A stretch of DNA of 64,000 nucleotides from Liolophura sinensis (Eukaryota > Mollusca > Polyplacophora > Chitonida > Chitonidae): NCBI RefSeq assembly GCF_032854445.1, contig NC_088306.1, positions 26,013,764 through 26,077,763 of the forward strand. The letters run 5' to 3'. The notes beneath the pieces are model-generated. The model saw only the letters and a program-made list of their open reading frames with translations, was not told the DNA's origin and ran no database searches. Position numbers and translations under genes: made by a program. Positions 38,901-49,770 of the stretch are shown piece after piece (position 1 is the first letter of the stretch; the number at the start of each line of letters is the position of its first letter).

Positions 38901-41243
38901 TAAGTCGTTTGTAAAATGACAAGTATGTTCTTTATTTGCTTCTATATAAAGGAAAAAGGAAAAACTTTCGTTGTTAAAGGAGCGCATGCAGTCCGTGAAT
39001 AAATGTAGTTTATTCGGTTATTTCACCGAGTTATTCAGTATTATACACTGGAGTGTCAGCGCAGTTTGGGGATACGATGGTCAGTGTATAAAGTTGAGCA
39101 TAGATGACGCTCTCACCATGTCAGGCGACATTTCTCCAAATTTTAGACGGAGATAGAGCAAAATTCCGTTGAGTCATGTGTATATCCGTGATACCAAACC
39201 ACCTCAGTATATAACCCCATCTCATTTGCATAACAACACATGCATCTGGTTTCGCGCTAATTTCGATATATGTTTGACTCATGAAACAAATACGTCCATG
39301 ACGTGGCATCCTATATATGTGCCAAACTATATAGGCACGTGTACAGGATACTAATATTCGTGGTTACAAAACTATTTCCATTTTTCAAGTTTTGTAATTC
39401 CAAGTTACAATGGTGGATAGGGTAATTTTTGAGAGGTACATTTGTGTTCCGGGTCTATACCGAAAGATCAGTTATGCCACCTGAAAGACTCATTAGTTGA
39501 TCGATTGACTGTTTTGGCGGGGAAGATTTATTAGCTGTATAGCGGTATACACAGGTGCAGATTAGCATCCTCAATATAAATCTCGAAAGGTGTAAATAAA
39601 GCTTATTATGTATAGCTTGGCTACACTTTAAACTAGCATTAATGCGTGGTGTTTGCAGGTTGAAGAAAATCAAATACATTGCTTGTTACGACGAAATACA
39701 AACTCGTGACATCTGTATGGGAATTGAAGATTCGAATCTCGGCTCCGTCACTTGACAGTGCATCCTGTATAATTCTTTATGATTGTCGTCAGATCGCTGA
39801 AATGTATACCCAATTAAGGAACGAGGGATGGGGATATACTGTTCTTGAGTGGTTTCCCCCGCGTTTTCTTAAACGTCACGAACTATTCATTTTCCTCCAT
39901 GCAGCAGAGAAATAGGAGCGCTATTTTACAACACTCTACAATACTCATAGGCGTGAAATCCTATTCAAATAAACGAACTTCTGAACAACCCAAGCACGGA
40001 AGGTGTAGTACAGTGGGATGATATACTGGACTCGACTGCTTGAAATATATTTGTTTATTTATTTTCAAGTGTATAAATGTATTTGTTTGCTCTGCTGTGA
40101 GTTCGATCACGAGATGAAAGAAATAAGTGGAATACACAGAAGCCCTTCTTATCAACCACACCACGTAATTCCTTAATTGCAAACATTTTATATACCAGGT
40201 CAGTGAGGTAGACGAGGTTCTTGTTTGCATAGAATACGAAATACTGTATATATCACAGTGGGTTGGGTTCCACACTGAGGCGTTACCCGATGTATGCATA
40301 GGCTGAGATCCTAAATTCTCCTAACTCCCCTTTATATTGTGAGAAAACCACTAAACGGCATCCGTGTTTAGTATTTCTATATACGCACTCAAGAATATTT
40401 CACTTATATACGACGGCGGCCAGCATTTATTATTCTGTAAACAGAGTGTGGATGTGCAGATTCTGATATAGCTTAATAAACATTCAGTCATACGCATGCC
40501 CTTTTTGGGGGAGATATTCAAAATCAAAGTATTCAGCAGCTAACAAATGCTTACTTTATATAAAATTTATTTGATAATATGACTGGTCTATATGGCTGTT
40601 TTCAACGATATTTTAACTCTGAATGCGACTCTCATTGTTTTATGCACGGGTGGAGCTATAGGGTTCTCATATATAGATACTTGTTACATTCGATATTGTG
40701 AGGTTTACTTGTGCCATGGTATAGGGCTTTGAGAGCTCTATACACCGTTTACACATGGGAAGCCTTCATCACATACAAGCGAGCTTCTCTTTTCAGTCTC
40801 ATTTTGAAGGCTATCAGGGATAGGGGAAAGGAAGGATGGAAAGCTGATAATCACCTAGAGAACGCCTCTTTCCTTGTACATATACATCCATTTATACCGG
40901 ATTAAAACAGCACTGTTGCTAAATAACTCATTTACAAAAAATATACCGTTTTCTATGGAGAAAATGGATACTTGTATATATAGGCCTATATAGGAAGCAG
41001 GGGGGCGTAGTTACATCAGGAGTAAAAATTCGAAGTTAGACACAACGGCCAATACCATATTATCATTTTCTCTAAAATTATGGTTACAGGCTTTGATTGC
41101 AACATACAGATGTCCATAGGTGTACCCACATATTCATACAAACTTTTGTTTCTGATATAGTCTGCACCGTGTTTCTATATACACAACCCTCATATAGCTA
41201 TCTCAAATGAGCCCCTGCATAAACATACGCCATCCCCACTGTA
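38901..41243. other. Non-coding DNA
   Basis: No gene recognised. A B-box-like gattcgaatctcgg at about 39730-39743 may mark an old tRNA-derived SINE on the plus strand. A SINE-A scrap lies at 40379-40430. Confidence 0.4.
40379..40430 (-). mobile_element. SINE-A 3' scrap
   Basis: cactcaagaatatttcactt and cgacggcggccagcat are the SINE-A 3' core in reverse complement. Confidence 0.75.
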
Positions 41244-41493
41244 CACTCAAAAAATAATCTGTTAATTTAAACAGAAAATATGTTGTCTAATTGATGCAAG
41301 AATGTATTCTCCTATTGGAGCACAATGTTCTGTTAAATATAACACACGTATTCTATTAAACAGCATAAAGATTCTGTTAAACAAAATATTATGTTGAATA
41401 TGACAGAACATTATGTTAGAATAAGAGAATACATTCTAGCATCATTCAGACAACAGACTTTCCGTTAAAATCAACAGATCAATTCTTTGAGTA
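41244..41493. mobile_element. Foldback MITE with about 95-bp terminal inverted repeats
   Basis: The left arm (cactcaaaaaataatctgtt, ttgtctaattgatgcaagaa, tgtattctcctattgg, cacaatgttctgtt) is mirrored by the right arm (gaacattatg, aataagagaatacattctag, catcattcagacaacag, tcaacagatcaattctttga). The centre holds attctgttaaacaaaat. TA dinucleotides flank both ends, as for Tc1/mariner-type targets. No transposase is present. Confidence 0.8.
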
Positions 41494-42307
41494 TACTATA
41501 TACTCTCTATTGTTTCCGTGGCTTACAATACGTAACTACTTTCTTTTGTGTGTGTGTGTAAATCTTATAATCAATGTTTGTTTAAATACTTATTACATCT
41601 CTTAATTCCTTTGGCGATTTGTCTTGAGCCTATTTACAGGCTTAAATCTCATTCAATATACTGTTTAACAAGCTTACATATACAGATGTAGGTTTCCGTG
41701 TATTACCTATCTTTTTCTGCATAAATTATCTTACTATATTATATTTTGCTCGAACAGATATTGTCTCTCCATTGACTGGCGCTTTACTGGTTAATACTGG
41801 TAAATACGTTGGCAAACGCAGACAAACAAGCCAAAAAGAGCCATGGTGTTGCTGAAGGAGAGACAATGTATGAATGTCAGTAAAGCTCTATATATATTTG
41901 CGTTGTATACCCACTGGTACAAGTATACTACCCCATGCGTTCGATATGTCACCATGACACAACCTCGGATGTCATATCTACACATGCACTCCAAACACTA
42001 ATCGGTTACATTTCACAACATAAAATATATGTTATTTGAGTGATACTATAGAATAGATTACGTTAGTGCTAAACATGGCATTAATGATGCCCTCTCAAAG
42101 TAATACACGTTCTCTTACAAGAAAAAACATATTCTTTAGGAATATAGTAGAACAAATCATATGTAACCTTCTAGTAATATAGTATGTGCCAGTAACAAAA
42201 TGTATTCTGCCATCGCTCAAAAAAAAACAAAACTCACAGCATTCTGTAAATTTAGCAAAAGTTTTTAGAGTGTAACAGCCTTCATTTAATACCATTAAGC
42301 ATATATC
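41494..42307. other. Non-coding AT-rich DNA
   Basis: No supported feature. A ttagagtgtaa end at about 42266 resembles one at about 12117, but no partner repeat was found. Confidence 0.35.
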
Positions 42308-42600
42308 ATTTTATTTGTATTCAACATATCATTTTACTTGCATTCAGCATGTCATTTTACTTGTATTCATCATATCGTTTTACTTGCATTCAGCATGTCA
42401 TTTTACTTGTATTCAGCATATCATTTTACTTGTATTCATCATATCGTTTTACTTGCATTCAGCATGTCATTTTACTTGTATTCAGCATGTCATTTTACTT
42501 GTATTCATCATATCGTTTTACTTGCATTCAACATGTCATTTTACTTGTATTCAGCATATCATTTTACTTGCATTCAGCACATCATTTTACTTTTATTCTT
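42308..42600. repeat. Minisatellite, 23-bp unit in a 69-bp higher-order repeat
   Basis: Units around cattttacttgtattcagca recur about 12.7 times. Three unit types (cgttttacttgcattcagca; then tattcagca-; then tattcatca-) follow in fixed order, giving a 69-bp period over about three rounds. 69 is divisible by 3 and the unit lacks stops in each frame, so three overlapping frames stay open by chance. Confidence 0.95.
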
Positions 42601-42742
42601 GTTCTTTTTTTTGTATTTGGTGATTTTTTTTCCTTAAGCAGGACTACCTTGAGGACGTAGTGAACCCAGTTGTTCTGATTCAGCCTATACACAGATTTTA
42701 AAATGGAAATCCCTAAACAAGTGTTAATTTTCAATTAAATGT

Positions 42743-42805
42743 GGTCGTCATATGACTGAAAAATTGTTGAGTACGCGATGTTAAACCCAAAGCACTCACT
42801 CAATT
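42743..42805 (+). mobile_element. SINE-B 3' tail
   Basis: gtcatatgactgaaaaattg, then gagtacgcgatgttaaaccc and cactcactcaa. Only the tail is present. Confidence 0.8.
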
Positions 42806-43672
42806 AAATGTACATGGTTTGTATGCATATACCACCCTGCAGGAGTATACATTTCAAATATGCAGCAAGTGCAAGTATAGGCTGTTTATCAAGAAATCCA
42901 CAACTTAAGTTTAATGAACCAGTGGGCTAAGGAATACACAAAACTTTCTGAATGAAGATTTGAAAATATTATTATTTTCAATATATTTATTTACCAAATT
43001 ATAATTTGATTGCTTGTGCATGAGTTTTATGAGGCAATTTTAAAAATATTACATACGACGTCGATCCAGTTTATAGGTTGTGGAAACCTAATTGATCATG
43101 AAGAAAATCACAGCACGATGTGTAAAGGTGACATAAATACCTGACATAAAAATGTCCGGCCGCAGCCTAACCAACGAGGATTGGATTCGAACCCGCGACT
43201 TCACTGACTCAGGCACGTCCTTTTAAGTGGTATGTCCCTAGTAGTAACGCCCAGAGATAATATACCTGGTACATGAAAATAAAACTTTTCGGTGTCAGGG
43301 TATAGTTTCCAAAGAATTCCTGCATTGCATGCCATATGTAGTGAAATTCATATACGCAATTCCGTTATGTTATATTATTCGTGCATTAATGTGGGATATA
43401 CAACATAAGTTCATGAAAATGCAATATATGTTCATAAAAATACAGAGAAGTACTTATAATCATATTAACCCTTGTGGAAAGTGTCATGTAATAATCTTCT
43501 GTTAATCCGATAATCCGATAATCAATCCATCAGTTTTTCAAGGGAATGTTCAAGGAAATCGATATTGCCTCATACATTAAGGCATATTATAAAAGGATAT
43601 AAAAGTGTTCGATTTTTGCAACGCTCTGGGCATATGTGTATATATGGGGTAGTAGACGATATTCGCTGGTTA
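42806..43672. other. Non-coding DNA with a tRNA-like scrap
   Basis: Mostly AT-rich and featureless. At 43183-43199 the minus strand carries a perfect-looking B box (gcgggttcgaatcc) without a clear A box, probably a SINE remnant. Confidence 0.45.
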
Positions 43673-43684
43673 CACATCTGGCGT

Positions 43685-43898
43685 CTCACCAATGCGGTCG
43701 CCGTGAGTTCAAGTCCAGCTCATGCTGGCTTTCTCTCCGGCCGTATGTGGGAAGGTCTGTCAGCTACCTGCGGATGGTCGTGGGTTTCCCACGGGTTCTG
43801 ACCGGTTTCCACCAACCATAATGCTGGCCGCCGTCGTATAAGTGAAATATTCTTGAGTACGGCGTAAAACACCAATCAAAAAAAAAAAAAAAAAAAAT
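43685..43898 (+). mobile_element. SINE-A copy, 5'-truncated, with target-site duplication
   Basis: It begins at ctcaccaatgcggtcgc in the head, contains the B box gagttcaagtcc, the full body and 3' end, and a long A tail. Flanks cacatctggcgt (43673-43684) and cacagctggcgt (43899-43910) match at 11 of 12 positions. Confidence 0.9.
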
Positions 43899-44227
43899 CA
43901 CAGCTGGCGTTGTTATCCCAACAAACGATAAAAACACAGAGATAACGCTGTGACGACCTATATATTGGCGAACTCTGATTCGACCTTACTTCCAAGAAAG
44001 AGGCTACATTGTATAATGGTTTCTAGAAATTAAATGTAGGCAGTTTTCAGGATATGCAAGTAAATGTAAGCAAAATTTGCGGTGTAAATATATATTTTAG
44101 CTTTATGTACATACAGGTATTCACATCTATTGTTTAAAATCTTCAGAGACTCCGCGATAAAGCTGAAATACTACGTGTCTTGTTGAGGTAAAGCCATAAT
44201 ATTTGAGCCATTTGTTCCTGCAGGTGA

Positions 44228-44300
44228 ATGAAACCTGTGGATGGTCAGGGTTTTTCCCTGGGGCTTAGCTTGGTTTCCCCACACCATAATGTTGACGGAT
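44228..44300 (+). mobile_element. SINE-A fragment
   Basis: aaacctgtggatggtcaggg, ttggtttcccc and caccataatgttgacgg match the central SINE-A body. Confidence 0.7.
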
Positions 44301-44308
44301 AAATACAA

Positions 44309-44453
44309 CAAAGCATTATAAAACAAAGCATTATAAATACAACAAAGCATTATAAATAGAGCAAAGCATTATAAATAGAGCAAAGCATTATAAATACAAC
44401 AAAGCATTATAAATACAACTACAACAAAGCATTATAAATACAACAAAGCATTA
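44309..44453. repeat. Minisatellite, 19-bp unit, about 8 copies
   Basis: Units around caaagcattataaataca; some read aaatagag. It lies directly after a SINE-A fragment. Confidence 0.92.
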
Positions 44454-44639
44454 TAGTCTAAATTCATGCATGACTAGCACCTCTTACATATTTACATGTA
44501 TACAATTACCACATAGATAAAAAGTGTTTCAAATCAACAAAGCATTTTCAAAGGTACAGTGGTTTAAGGAGTTCTATTCGTATGCCTCATTTTGTAATTT
44601 ATGTAATGTGACGTATAAATTTGCACACAATATTGATTG

Positions 44640-44797
44640 AAACACACGACTTATACGAGCGTAATTCGCCAAGACCCTACAGGCAGCGAAAGCGGAAAAA
44701 ATCTGCAAATTCCCAGTCCAGAGCCAGGTTTGAACCCGCACCTCGCATGTACTAGCAAATGCAAGGAAAGCACCTCTGAACACTGGTCCATATTGCC
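44640..44797 (-). mobile_element. tRNA-derived SINE head
   Basis: Minus strand: A-box-like tggaccagtgttcagaggtg and B box gtgcgggttcaaacc in the right order and spacing, followed by non-tRNA sequence. It fits none of the three families clearly. Confidence 0.6.
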
Positions 44798-45396
44798 ACC
44801 GTACAAATAGGTATCTTTAGTGTTGATTTCGCGGGGTATTTTTGAAGCTGTTTTTGCACAAAGGTCGATAAAACTTGTCGGTCAGTAATGAACGTGCTGC
44901 ATATTATCAGCTACATCAGATTTGCTGATGAAGGGCTTTCACGTGGCAGGTGTAAATGTTCAAAAAAGTGCGTGTAATATGGTCACAACCTAAATGAATT
45001 ATGTCCAGGTGCATTGACGTATAGATAATGATAAGGGCACGTTTCTAACCCTGTTCACATGTCACATGAGTATCGAAGCTTTAAATAAGATATACAGGCT
45101 TAAGAGCTTCTGCTAGGGGAAGATAAAACATTTCACTTGTATGGCGAGAGTTGGGAGAACAATATATGGTATGAAAAGTAATATGCGTGTAAAAGCATTG
45201 CTTTTGTTGACATGAATATCAGTGGTACTGCACTGGGAAAATGGTCTTGAAATATTCATGAATAATAATACACAGTACACAATTCACTCTGTTCTGTTCA
45301 CATAGTTTGCCGTCGTATTGAACCCTGTGAATTAAATGACTAGATGTACATATACAGCCAGGCACACATTTATGTTCTCTTGTCGCTCTATTGTAC
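44798..45396. other. Non-coding DNA
   Basis: Unique, AT-rich, no supported feature. Confidence 0.4.
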
Positions 45397-45407
45397 TCCT
45401 AATAAAT

Positions 45408-45540
45408 TGGATGGTCGTGAGTTTCCCCCGGGTTCTGCCGGGTTTCCTCCCATGTACAATAATGCTGACCGCCGTCGTACAGGCAAAATATTCTTGAGTT
45501 CGGCGTGAAACGCCAATCAAATAAAAAAATAAAAAATAAA
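45408..45540 (+). mobile_element. SINE-A copy, 5'-truncated, with perfect target-site duplication
   Basis: It starts at ggatggtcgtgagtttcccc and runs to the 3' end and an A-rich tail. tcctaataaat flanks both sides (45397-45407 and 45541-45551), the mark of target-primed insertion. Confidence 0.92.
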
Positions 45541-45634
45541 TCCTAATAAATCGGTAATGAACAGGAGTAAATTTGAAAATTGTTTCATTTCATTACTTAT
45601 TGCAGGGAGGTAAGTTTTATATACGTTGAGGGAA

Positions 45635-45705
45635 CCGGCGTGTACCACCAGCATTTGGCAAGTAACTGACGAACTTGTCCACGAGAGATTCGCCAGAGTT
45701 TCACT
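45635..45705 (-). mobile_element. SINE-C fragment
   Basis: gaaccggcgtgtaccaccag, catttggcaagtaactgacg and aacttgtccacgag are the reverse complement of the SINE-C body. Confidence 0.7.
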
Positions 45706-46214
45706 CGGACTGTGAGCTCAAGGTGTACGTCATACTTAATGGTGCATGCATGGAAGACTTGTTATTTCCACAGAACTTCATGTAATATCCTCAAAAATAG
45801 CTCTGTCGACCGCCCATTTACACCAAGGCGAAAGACTAAATGCAAAAAAACAAAGACTAACATGTATATGTCAGATAAAAGACCATTAAGAACTGTCCAA
45901 AGCAGTTCGGTTTATTTTTTGGGAATTTTTTCAACCTAGTAAAATGCACGAGAAAGCTTGGATTCTACGGTGACCTTTTCTGACCATATTAGGACCAGTG
46001 ACGTCATACGAGATTTTTGCCACTTAACACACACAGACTGCTACATTTCATCATTAAAACTTTGTATACAGCACATATAGATTTGTGAACGCATTCGTCA
46101 AATGGAAATTGAAACGAATACGGATGTGACTTTACTGATATCTCCTGGATCACAACTGGCCACAGTAGACTTTGATGGTTTAAAATTTTAATCAGAAGGA
46201 AAAAGTTTTTCTTG

Positions 46215-46505
46215 GAGTATTTTATAGATTGATATTTAACGCCGTGCTCAAGAACTTTACACACATATGACGGTGATCAGGGTAATGGTTGGAGCGAACC
46301 GGAGTGCCCGGCGTAAACCACCGACCTTCGTCATGTACCTTACAAACCTTGAGACTTTAAACCGTGGTAAAAACAGCTAGGGAGAATAGAACCTCATTTC
46401 ATCAAGGGCCCGATAGACACAGTGAACCAGCACCTCGCCATCAGATCCATTGATGCTCTTCCGAGCTATTGCAAAATGAGCATGTTAACCACTCGTTCAA
46501 CACGA
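46215..46505 (-). mobile_element. SINE-C copy with degenerate tRNA head
   Basis: Plus strand: ggcgtaaaccaccgaccttc, then a 3'-end variant (cgtgctcaagaactttacac) at 46240-46262. On the minus strand an A-box-like gagtggttaacatgctc and a B-box-like gctggttcactgtg form the head near 46410-46500. Confidence 0.7.
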
Positions 46506-46603
46506 ATCTCCCAATAATTTTGTGACGAATGAAGTGAGTTTCGATTAGTTATATAAAGACATCCATACACACGTCATTTTCCAGAAGCCTGCATGGTTTA
46601 TTA

Positions 46604-46981
46604 CCAGCCCCGATAGCAAGTTGGTAGAGCGTTTGGGGTAGGGTAGATCCAGGGTCAATCCCGAGTCGGGTCACACCTAAGACCTTAAAAATAGAGGAAG
46701 TTGTAACTTCCTCGCTTGGTGTTCAGCATTAAGGGGATACGACTGGCTAACGACTGGTTAACCCGCATCAGTGTAATGGCTCGGGCGGGGTAGCTTACTT
46801 GCCTTCGGTAAGTCGTCTCAGTGAAACAGCACTAGATAAAAGAGCGGTGGAAATACGTCCTGCAACAAGGAGGCACATTACATGCACGCCAAAGACTCCT
46901 TCGTCGTTATATGTCTGAAAGATTGTTAAGTACGACGTTAAACCCCAAACATTCACTCACTTACTTACTCACTCACTCACT
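46604..46981 (+). mobile_element. Full-length SINE-B (variant body) with perfect target-site duplication
   Basis: The head has an A box (tagcaagttggtagagcg, about 46615-46632) and a B box (cagggtcaatcccgag, about 46649-46664). The body holds gaggaagttgtaacttcctc, gactggttaacccgcatcag and gtaagtcgtctcagtgaaac. It ends in gttaagtacgacgttaaacc and a (CACT)n tail. Flanks catggtttatta at 46592-46603 and 46982-46993 are identical. This is the type copy for the family in this window. Confidence 0.93.
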
Positions 46982-47269
46982 CATGGTTTATTATTCTGAA
47001 TCATTATACACAAAAGTACGGAATGAAAAAAATATAAATTATTCCGTTACGTAACGTTAAACCCTTCTTGATTCAATAGTTTTGTTCTTTTCACAGTTTT
47101 ATCGAAGACTGCCTGTAAAACGAAGGACAGAAGTGATAAGTAAAACTGAAAAAGCGAGTCAAACATTACTGAGAGAGACAGGATTTAATGATGTACCAAA
47201 AATTGCCGGCTGCGTCTTCCAATCCAACACTCCGTGTATCTGATACGGCTTTAAGTTAGGTATATGCCT

Positions 47270-47375
47270 GCCTAAGGTCGGTAGTTTACTCCTGGCTTCC
47301 GGTTTACTGCAATGATAAACCCATTCCGTCATATATAAGTGAAACTCTCTTCAGCAGGGAGTTAAAACCTATCAA
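47270..47375 (+). mobile_element. Eroded SINE fragment
   Basis: ctaaggtcggtagtttactc, then ccgtcatatataagtgaaac and cagcagggagttaaaacc match the SINE-C body and shared 3' end with many changes. Confidence 0.5.
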
Positions 47376-49194
47376 AATTATCGCAGCAGAAGAAAGTATA
47401 CATCTATTTACTGTCGAAATCACCTCTGGCCACAAGATTCTATGACTTTCTTTGATTACTTATATATTGCTTGATATTTAACGATTGCGTGCTACATGTA
47501 AGGGACATATGATAACATCCATTTGTGATCTCTTTTCTTAAGGTATTCACAGCATAGTTAAAGTGGAAAAAGGGGTAATTCAGCCAGTTTAAACAGACAC
47601 ACTTAATGTCTGAAAGTCCTTAGCAAAAAAGAAATAGTTTTTCATGTTAAAAGATATTTTTAGCATCTTTTAATGACCACTGCATATATACAGGAAAAAC
47701 AGTTTCGTTGTTAAAATGACAAGACGTGTTGTAAATTGACGACTTTGTCACTGGTTATCATACAGGCTATAATCTATCTATTATCAGCCAACATTTTGTA
47801 CCATCGTGAGTTTGTAAGTTCTTCTTGTTAAAGGATTATACGCTAAACATCTCGAACAAACAAACACATTGCTCACACATGGATCAGGTACAGGTTGTTA
47901 TTTTCGTTTTAAGCCGCGTAGCGCGAAGGAATTCAACGATTTTAAGGCGAAACAAAGCTGTTGCGATACGGCTTTCATTGAAGAGGAGCCTGGTACCCGC
48001 TAGTCGCTGGCCGAGACAAAAAGTGTGGCTACTGTGTAGTTTTTGTCAAATGTCTTCACAAATCCCAGGTTTTTAAATAGTAGGCAAGTAGAGATCATGT
48101 TTTGTTTCGTCGTGTCGCTGGGACAAAAACGTGCGGTTGTGGTCCTGAAGATTACTGCGACATTGAAATGAGGGCCCGCGACGTTCTGGTTGACGCAGAT
48201 CCTTATTTAAAGCAGTCCGCAACTTTCTGAATGTGAGGCTGAAAACAAGAGGAGTTTTAAAATTTTGCGATCATGTCAGTGCTCCTGGCCAGGTGTATGG
48301 ACTGACCACAAATAGCCAGACAGTGTCTGAAAGGAATGCGATTATCAAGTACGGCTGACCAGTGAGGCCACACACGTTTCTGTTTGCTCTGCGAAGAACA
48401 GTGGAGAGTAAAGCGCTACTGTACACCTATGGGGGGCACTCGTCAAGGCATTACGCTCAGCCCGACTTCGTTTAAGCAAATCCCTTCAGACAGTAAGCTT
48501 AGGTGTCTATGCTTTAGTTGAAGGCGCTGTACAGTGGCATAGCCCACTGTTGAAGAGACGTCCATTTCAAGGACTCCGAGTAGGCTTAATTCGTAGCTTA
48601 CTACATCTACAGTAAATCCATCATTCATTCAGTCAATCAAGCAAAAAAAGTAAACAATCAATCAGTCAATCAGTTAGACAGCCAATCAATTCACACTCTA
48701 GAGAGTGTATCGTTGTTACAGGGAATGGATACCTACATGAATCAGTCAATCAGCGAGTACAGACTTACAAGAGCGTTAGCGTGCATTGGTTGGTTTCTAA
48801 TGAACTTTGGGCTTTGTTCAATAATTTAAACATATCAGCAGTAGAGATCACATGATACGTCTCCTATATTACACATGTTAGTAAATCATTGAATCAGCTT
48901 GCGTTGAGATCAATCAACCAGTCATCAATTTTAACAGATAGGGTTTAGCCGTCTACATTTATCCATGGAATTATCTCATCATGAAGAACCCAAACAATGT
49001 CTTCTGACATTTGCGCATCGCTCTTGGACAACTGATGTCTAATAAATTGCAACTAACATCACCGAATTTTCCTGCCTGGTTATGCAGAAGGAGTGGGAGG
49101 GAGGGTATATTAGGTCATGTGTCGTCTTCGGCAGGGCGTTTTAGACAGGAAGAAACATAAATTATAAATCGAGTAATGGTCTATCCGGAGTTCG
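47376..49194. other. Non-coding DNA
   Basis: No gene recognised. Short (TCAATCAG)n low-complexity patches at about 48625-48690. Confidence 0.4.
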
Positions 49195-49770
49195 CATGCT
49201 GTGATAGTGTGCATGAGGGTGTCAGGTCTGGTGTCTGTGGCATGGCGTTTTAGTGAAGCAGCACCAAAGCTGTATATCACTAATCGACCATAAAGCGTTG
49301 ATCCTTTGCATTGTTTTCATGTGATTCTTTGTTAAATGTAATAATAACAAAACAGGATATTGTGCATTTCCTGACCAGTGACGTCTGATAAATGACAATA
49401 AACATTACTACACTTTTTTTTACATACTTCCGCTTACGCCTTGGTGCACTTAATGCTTTCTTTTATATAGAGATACTTTTAAAACAGTTACATGAACAGA
49501 TTGGATATCGGTTACGTGAGATCCTTTGCCAGCTATCACACTATCGACGCTGGTTTTGTTCTCTATGCCGCGGAGTTTATCAGTGTACTATGACTGAGTG
49601 CGTGGCGATCATGTCTGGTGTGTTCGACATTGCGTTTGAGAAGCAGTGCTATAACCTATACAACCAAAACATCTAACCTTGATCGAACTGGTGTCAATTA
49701 ATGTATACTGTACTGTGATTATAGATGCATGGGAAACTATGTCTGGTGTCTTCGACATTGTTTGTCAGCA
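49195..49770 (+). mobile_element. Cluster of eroded SINE-B pieces
   Basis: Three patches carry SINE-B body phrases: gtgtcaggtctggtgtctgt at about 49220, catgtctggtgtgttcgaca at about 49610 and atgtctggtgtcttcgacat at about 49740. The material between them is not recognisable. Confidence 0.5.

Noticed and set aside
46604-46680. tRNA-like sequence as a real tRNA gene (also at 24.82, 53.24, 61.9 and 62.6 kb)
   Set aside because: A and B boxes are present but the cloverleaf is imperfect and each is followed by a SINE body and tail.
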